From contig NZ_SJSL01000001.1 of the NCBI RefSeq assembly GCF_004331695.1, positions 1,426,001-1,490,000 of the forward strand: DNA of 64,000 nt, written 5' to 3'. The notes below the pieces were generated by a model that worked only from the letters and a program-made list of their open reading frames with translations, was not told the DNA's origin and searched no databases. This document shows positions 60,528-64,000 of this stretch, piece by piece; the stretch's first letter is position 1, and every line of letters starts with the position of its first letter. Origin of the DNA: Pedobacter psychroterrae. Its GTDB lineage: Bacteria; Bacteroidota; Bacteroidia; Sphingobacteriales; Sphingobacteriaceae. A program made the position numbers and the translations under genes.

Positions 60528-61631
60528 ATGTGGTTAAAAAATATTACTCTTCTCAACTTCAAAAACTATACAGACGCAAGTATTAGTTTTTCTAAAACTG
60601 TAAATGCATTTGTAGGTAATAATGGGGCAGGTAAGACGAATTTGCTGGATGCTATCCACTATTTGTGCCTGTGTAAAGGGTATTTTAACCCCATCGACAG
60701 CCAACAGATCAAGACTGCTGAAGACCTGTTCCTGATACAGGGGGATTTTGACCGTAAAGACAAAAATGAAAAGATCACCTGTGGGGTAAAGCGCAACCAG
60801 AAAAAATCCTTTAAACGAAATAAAAAAGAATACGATAAGCTGGCCAGTCATATAGGACTTTTCCCGCTGGTAATGATCTCTCCCTATGATACCAATATCA
60901 TCATGGAAGGTAGTGAGGAAAGGAGGCGTTTTATGGACAATGTTATCTCGCAGACCGACGCATACTACCTGGATGAGCTGATCTTGTACAATCGTCACCT
61001 GGCAAACCGGAATGCTTTGCTAAAACAGATTGCCGTAACGAGGAGTTATGATCCCGCACTCATGGAGATTTACAATGAGCAGCTGGTAGCTTCGGGAATC
61101 AAGATCTTTGCTAAAAGACAGCAGTTTATGCTGGATTTCATCCCCTTGTTTGATAAATATTATGAGTTCCTTACGGAAGGGATTGAGCGTGTAAGCCTTC
61201 ATTACCATAGCCAGCTTAGCGATACGGCCTTTAAACATTTGCTGGCACAGTCTGTAGAAAAAGATAAAATACTGGAGCGGACCACTACCGGAATCCATAA
61301 AGATGAACTGATCTTTACAATTGCGGACATGCCTTTAAAGAAATTTGGATCGCAGGGCCAGCAGAAGTCTTTTCTAATTGCGCTAAAACTGGCTCAATAT
61401 GCGTATCTCCAAAAACACAAGGGGTTTAAACCTTTACTGTTGCTGGATGATATTTTTGACAAGCTGGATGACAATAGGATGCACAAGTTGATGGAAATGG
61501 TATCTCATCAGGACTTTGGACAGATATTTATTACAGATACAGGCAGGGAAAGGTTGCTGTTCATCTTTAATAAAATTAATGTGCCGGTGACCCTGTTTGA
61601 GGTAAATAATGGATCAGTAAACCATGCATAG
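60528..61631 (+). CDS. recF: DNA replication and repair protein RecF
   Basis: 367 residues. Walker A GNNGAGKTNLLDA at 30-42, the SMC-like signature FGSQGQQKSFLIALKLA and Walker B LLLDDIFDKLDD are all present. RecF loads RecOR at gaps, so it partners the recO gene at 2.4 kb. dciA follows 81 bases later. dnaA/dnaN are not next to it, as is normal in Bacteroidetes. Confidence 0.96.
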   Translation: MWLKNITLLNFKNYTDASISFSKTVNAFVGNNGAGKTNLLDAIHYLCLCKGYFNPIDSQQIKTAEDLFLIQGDFDRKDKNEKITCGVKRNQKKSFKRNKKEYDKLASHIGLFPLVMISPYDTNIIMEGSEERRRFMDNVISQTDAYYLDELILYNRHLANRNALLKQIAVTRSYDPALMEIYNEQLVASGIKIFAKRQQFMLDFIPLFDKYYEFLTEGIERVSLHYHSQLSDTAFKHLLAQSVEKDKILERTTTGIHKDELIFTIADMPLKKFGSQGQQKSFLIALKLAQYAYLQKHKGFKPLLLLDDIFDKLDDNRMHKLMEMVSHQDFGQIFITDTGRERLLFIFNKINVPVTLFEVNNGSVNHA

Positions 61632-61712
61632 CTGATTTAATTTATATGGTAAATATGAAGGATATTATTTAGGTTTGTATGGTGGAAACATTCAACCTAG
61701 CTATTGAAAATC

Positions 61713-62003
61713 ATGCGTAAGCCCAATGACATTACCCTCAAAGAAGGAATAGGGAAACTGCTGAATGTCTATAAATTAAAAGGAAGATTTGATGAAACTT
61801 CTGTTATTAACTTTTGGCCGGAATTAATGGGAAAAGCAGTTGCAAACCGGACTACGCAGATCTATATAGCCCAGAAGAAGCTTTTTGTGAGAATTGAATC
61901 GTCTGTAGTAAAAAACGAATTGCTAATGGTCAGGACCGGCATCATTCAAAAAATTAATGAACGAGCCGGAACTGAAGTGATTACGGATATTGTATTTCTG
62001 TAA
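61713..62003 (+). CDS. dciA: DciA-family (DUF721) helicase-loading protein
   Basis: 96 residues from the ATG at 61713. DITLKEGIGKLLNVYKLKGRFDETSVINFWPELMGKAVANRT matches the DUF721/DciA domain, and the C-terminus ends with VIRT-type strands. DciA recruits the replicative helicase DnaB in bacteria without DnaC. Downstream of recF, as usual. Confidence 0.87.
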   Translation: MRKPNDITLKEGIGKLLNVYKLKGRFDETSVINFWPELMGKAVANRTTQIYIAQKKLFVRIESSVVKNELLMVRTGIIQKINERAGTEVITDIVFL

Positions 62004-62012
62004 AACCCTGTT

Positions 62013-62180
62013 TTAGAATACTTTGCTTACCAGCCAGATAATCACGGCAATAACTAATACGACAACGATAATTCCGGTTACCATACCAGCTTTAAAGATG
62101 TCACCAATTACTTCACAACTTGTTAAAGTTGTGCACAGGAAAGCAATAATTGCGAGTGGAAAGTATCTTTTAATTGTCAT
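62013..62180 (-). CDS. Small lipoprotein with C-terminal membrane segment, 55 residues
   Basis: Start at ATG 62180 (an upstream frame is open to 62207). Lipobox LTSC places Cys22; after it a short stretch and a strong membrane helix (TGIIVVVLVIAVIIWLVSKVF). Similar small proteins in relatives are sometimes mislabelled phosphatidate cytidylyltransferase; there is no such domain here. Function unknown. Confidence 0.7.
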   Translation of the reverse strand: MTIKRYFPLAIIAFLCTTLTSCEVIGDIFKAGMVTGIIVVVLVIAVIIWLVSKVF

Positions 62181-62231
62181 AAACTTTGTTTTTTTAGTAC
62201 CTAACAAATATTTATGATAATGGTTTTAAAT

Positions 62232-62966
62232 TTACTTGCCATTTACCTTAAGCAATTCTATTTCGAATACCAAGGTGCTGTAAGGTGGAATTTCGCCCTG
62301 ACCCCCCTCGCCATACGCCAGGTTGTAAGGGATAAAGAATTTGTATTTTGAACCGGTAGACATAAGTTGTACTCCTTCCGTCCATCCTGGGATCACATTG
62401 TTTAATGGCAATGATAGTGGTTGATCTCTTTTGTAAGAGCTATCGAATTCGGTTCCGTTAAGTAAAGTTCCTTTATAGTGTACCAGTACCGTGTCGGATG
62501 CTGCCGGCTTTATGCCCGTGCCTTTTGTAAGCACCAGGTACTGCAAGCCACTTGGGGTGGTCTGTACACCAGTCTGTGTTTTGTTTTTCTCTAAAAAGCT
62601 TTTTCCTTCTGCGATTGCGGGAGCATATTTTTGTTGGGTCACTTTATTGAAAAGATCACCGATTGCCTGCTTAAATTTCTCCTCAGGGATAGAAAATGCC
62701 GATCCTGCAAATGCGTCTTTAAAGCCTCTTACTAAAAGATCGTAGTTTAACAAGGTAAGTCCGTCTTGCTTCATGCCTGATGCCATCTTGGCGCCTAATG
62801 CATAACTTGCAGAATCAAGATTTGATTTGAAAATAGGCTGTGTGCCCGCTTTTACTGCCGTCTTAACCGGAGTTACTTTTTTTGCTGCGGTTGTGGTTTT
62901 CTTGGTTTGCGACATGGCCGTAAAAGCGCATAACGGCAATAAAAATGTGATAATGATCTTCTTCAT
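62232..62966 (-). CDS. FKBP-type peptidyl-prolyl cis-trans isomerase, exported
   Basis: 244 residues. Signal peptide at 1-19, an FkpA-type N-domain (ASYALGAKMASGMKQDGLTLL) and the FKBP domain (YKGTLLNGTEFDSSYKRDQPLSLPL, VIPGWTEGVQLMSTGSKYKFFIPYNLAYGEGG). It is a periplasmic folding catalyst and chaperone. Confidence 0.93.
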   Translation of the reverse strand: MKKIIITFLLPLCAFTAMSQTKKTTTAAKKVTPVKTAVKAGTQPIFKSNLDSASYALGAKMASGMKQDGLTLLNYDLLVRGFKDAFAGSAFSIPEEKFKQAIGDLFNKVTQQKYAPAIAEGKSFLEKNKTQTGVQTTPSGLQYLVLTKGTGIKPAASDTVLVHYKGTLLNGTEFDSSYKRDQPLSLPLNNVIPGWTEGVQLMSTGSKYKFFIPYNLAYGEGGQGEIPPYSTLVFEIELLKVNGK

Positions 62967-63006
62967 CTTTATAAAATTGTGTGGAAAGATACAAAGTAAA
63001 TAAAAA

Positions 63007-63032
63007 AATAAGCACCTGTTGGGGTGCTTATT
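63007..63032 (-). terminator. Terminator after ndk
   Basis: Perfect 10-bp stem AATAAGCACC / GGTGCTTATT with a 6-base loop followed on the minus strand by a U-run (A-run at 63002-63008). Confidence 0.85.
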
Positions 63033-63055
63033 GGCTAATTAACGTGTGTAATATC

Positions 63056-63475
63056 TTAAAAACGCTCGCCAGCTGTAAAGAAGAAGTCTCCTTCTGCAGC
63101 AGCATTTTCGTCAGAATCTGAACCGTGAACGGCATTTGCATCGATAGATTTTGCATATTTCTGACGAATGGTTCCTTCGGCTGCCTGAGCAGGATTGGTA
63201 GCACCTATTAAAGTCCTAAAATCTTCCACAGCATTGTCTTTTTCTAAGATAGCGGCAACGATGGGTCCTGAAGACATAAAGCTTACCAAGTCAGCATAGA
63301 ATGGACGATCTTTGTGTACTTCGTAAAACTGACCTGCTGTTTCAGCCGTAAGTTTGGTGTATTTTAATGCTACGATCTTAAATCCGGCTGTAGTAATGTC
63401 ATTGATAATCGCACCAATATGGCCGTTTGCTACTGCATCAGGCTTGATCATGGTAAAAGTTCTGTTTGTACTCAT
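63056..63475 (-). CDS. ndk: Nucleoside-diphosphate kinase
   Basis: 139 residues. N-terminus [16 protein letters not shown] and the active-site His117 in NAVHGSDS are intact; the phosphate-binding Arg-containing segment [10 protein letters not shown] is present. It balances NTP pools. -7 box TATTTTTG at 63498-63505. Confidence 0.96.
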   Translation of the reverse strand: MSTNRTFTMIKPDAVANGHIGAIINDITTAGFKIVALKYTKLTAETAGQFYEVHKDRPFYADLVSFMSSGPIVAAILEKDNAVEDFRTLIGATNPAQAAEGTIRQKYAKSIDANAVHGSDSDENAAAEGDFFFTAGERF

Positions 63476-63497
63476 CTTTAAATTTTGATATTTTGTG

Positions 63498-63505
63498 CAA
63501 AAATA
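63498..63505 (-). promoter_or_regulatory. -7 box (TATTTTTG) for ndk
   Basis: Exact TAnnTTTG on the minus strand, 22 bases before the ATG. Confidence 0.55.
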
Positions 63506-63579
63506 CGTTTTATAGTTATAATATTAAAGGTTGAAACCTACATAAAAATTTAATAGGCTTCAATTTATCATTAATTCAT

Positions 63580-63587
63580 TAGCTTTG
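63580..63587 (+). promoter_or_regulatory. -7 box (TAGCTTTG) for the DHH gene
   Basis: Exact TAnnTTTG, 12 bases before the ATG at 63600. Confidence 0.55.
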
Positions 63588-63599
63588 CGACCGAAAATT

Positions 63600-64000
63600 A
63601 TGTTGTCGATCTCAGAAATAAAAACATTGCTGGCTACGCCGCAGAAAATTGTGATTACTACGCACCATAAACCTGACGGTGATGCCATGGGCTCGTCTTT
63701 AGGTTTATATGCTTATTTAATACAATTAGGACATCATGTAAAGGTAATCACACCAACTGATTATCCGTATTTTTTGCATTGGCTGCCCAATAATTCTGAT
63801 GTAATTATCTATACAGAGCAGCTTGAAGAAGCTGCAAAACTGGTAGCTGAAGCGGCCCTGATATTTTGTCTCGATTTTAACAGTCTGACAAGAATCAATC
63901 AGCTTGGTGAACTGGTCAGGTCCTCAGATGCCTATAAGCTGATGATAGACCATCATCTGGAACCGGAAGATTTTGACGATTACCGCCACTGGAATATCAA
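63600..64000 (+). CDS. DHH-family phosphoesterase (NrnA-like), 3' end outside window
   Basis: The frame starts at ATG 63600 (M-L-S-I-S-E-I-K) and runs off the right edge. THHKPDGDAMGSSLGLYAYL is motif I of bifunctional oligoribonuclease/pAp phosphatase NrnA, CLDFNSLTRINQLGE follows and MIDHHLEPEDF is the DHH motif that names the family. It would degrade short RNAs and pAp. Divergent from ndk. Confidence 0.9.
   Translation, partial: MLSISEIKTLLATPQKIVITTHHKPDGDAMGSSLGLYAYLIQLGHHVKVITPTDYPYFLHWLPNNSDVIIYTEQLEEAAKLVAEAALIFCLDFNSLTRINQLGELVRSSDAYKLMIDHHLEPEDFDDYRHWNI

Noticed and set aside
62013..62207. Phosphatidate cytidylyltransferase
   Set aside because: Such a label is sometimes given to similar small proteins, but the frame is a 55-residue lipoprotein without the CDP-alcohol motif.
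1..64000. CRISPR array, prophage, rRNA operon, integrase
   Set aside because: No regularly spaced direct repeats with unique spacers, no phage structural genes, and no rRNA or recombinase motifs were seen.

Overview
The window looks like an ordinary stretch of chromosome from a Bacteroidetes bacterium, most likely Sphingobacteriaceae and close to Pedobacter. The reasons are the promoter style (TTTG near -33 and TAnnTTTG near -7, with almost no Shine-Dalgarno sequences), a type IX secretion (gliding-type) C-terminal domain, bacillithiol genes (bshA, ytxJ), TonB-linked proteins, two-domain SurA-like proteins and an OstA-like protein. Most genes are housekeeping or envelope genes. No insertion sequence, prophage, integrase, rRNA operon or CRISPR array was seen.

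Layout. 1-9.4 kb: the end of an SMP-30-like propeller protein, a GH16 glucanase, two tandem tRNA-Val, recO-dgkA, rlmF, a large secreted PKD/T9SS protein, a DUF2130 protein and a DtxR-type metal regulator. 9.4-18 kb: a TonB-dependent receptor divergent from the regulator with a DtxR-like operator inside its promoter, a diadenylate-cyclase-fold (DACNV-like) protein, a 51-codon membrane peptide, a padR-pspC pair and a large MG/plug-domain protein. 18-26.4 kb: nitroreductase, msrA, a 2-oxoglutarate oxygenase, then a three-gene accessory block (degenerate nucleotidyltransferase-HEPN fusion, a helical-repeat protein, an S24/LexA-like regulator) bounded on both sides by copies of a long hairpin-forming repeat, then a lipoprotein serine hydrolase. 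26.4-45 kb: mutL, two rhomboids, an EEP-family protein, cysS, an NTF2-like protein, a glycerophosphodiesterase-like pseudoenzyme, moxR, two SurA-type genes, rdgB, an ostA-like gene head-to-head with tilS, and bshA. 45-64 kb: lactonase-rluB, a lytic transglycosylase, a ferredoxin-type reductase, uvrA, an NAD(P)HX dehydratase, sigma/anti-sigma, lipA, an iorAB-like molybdo-hydroxylase, osmC, ytxJ, ribH, a TPR protein, recF-dciA, FKBP, ndk and the start of an nrnA-like DHH gene.

The most interesting parts are (1) the repeat-bounded block at 21.0-24.5 kb, whose regulator sits beside two matching AAGTC-N4-GACT dyads in the divergent promoter region and whose nucleotidyltransferase and HEPN motifs are both eroded; (2) a glycerophosphodiesterase homologue with every recognisable catalytic and metal-binding residue replaced; (3) a repeated arrangement in which the -7 promoter box ends exactly 4 bases before the start codon (seven genes), which predicts leaderless mRNAs; and (4) several perfect or near-perfect long inverted repeats in intergenic DNA. 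Names of families rest on motifs read by eye; no database search was possible.
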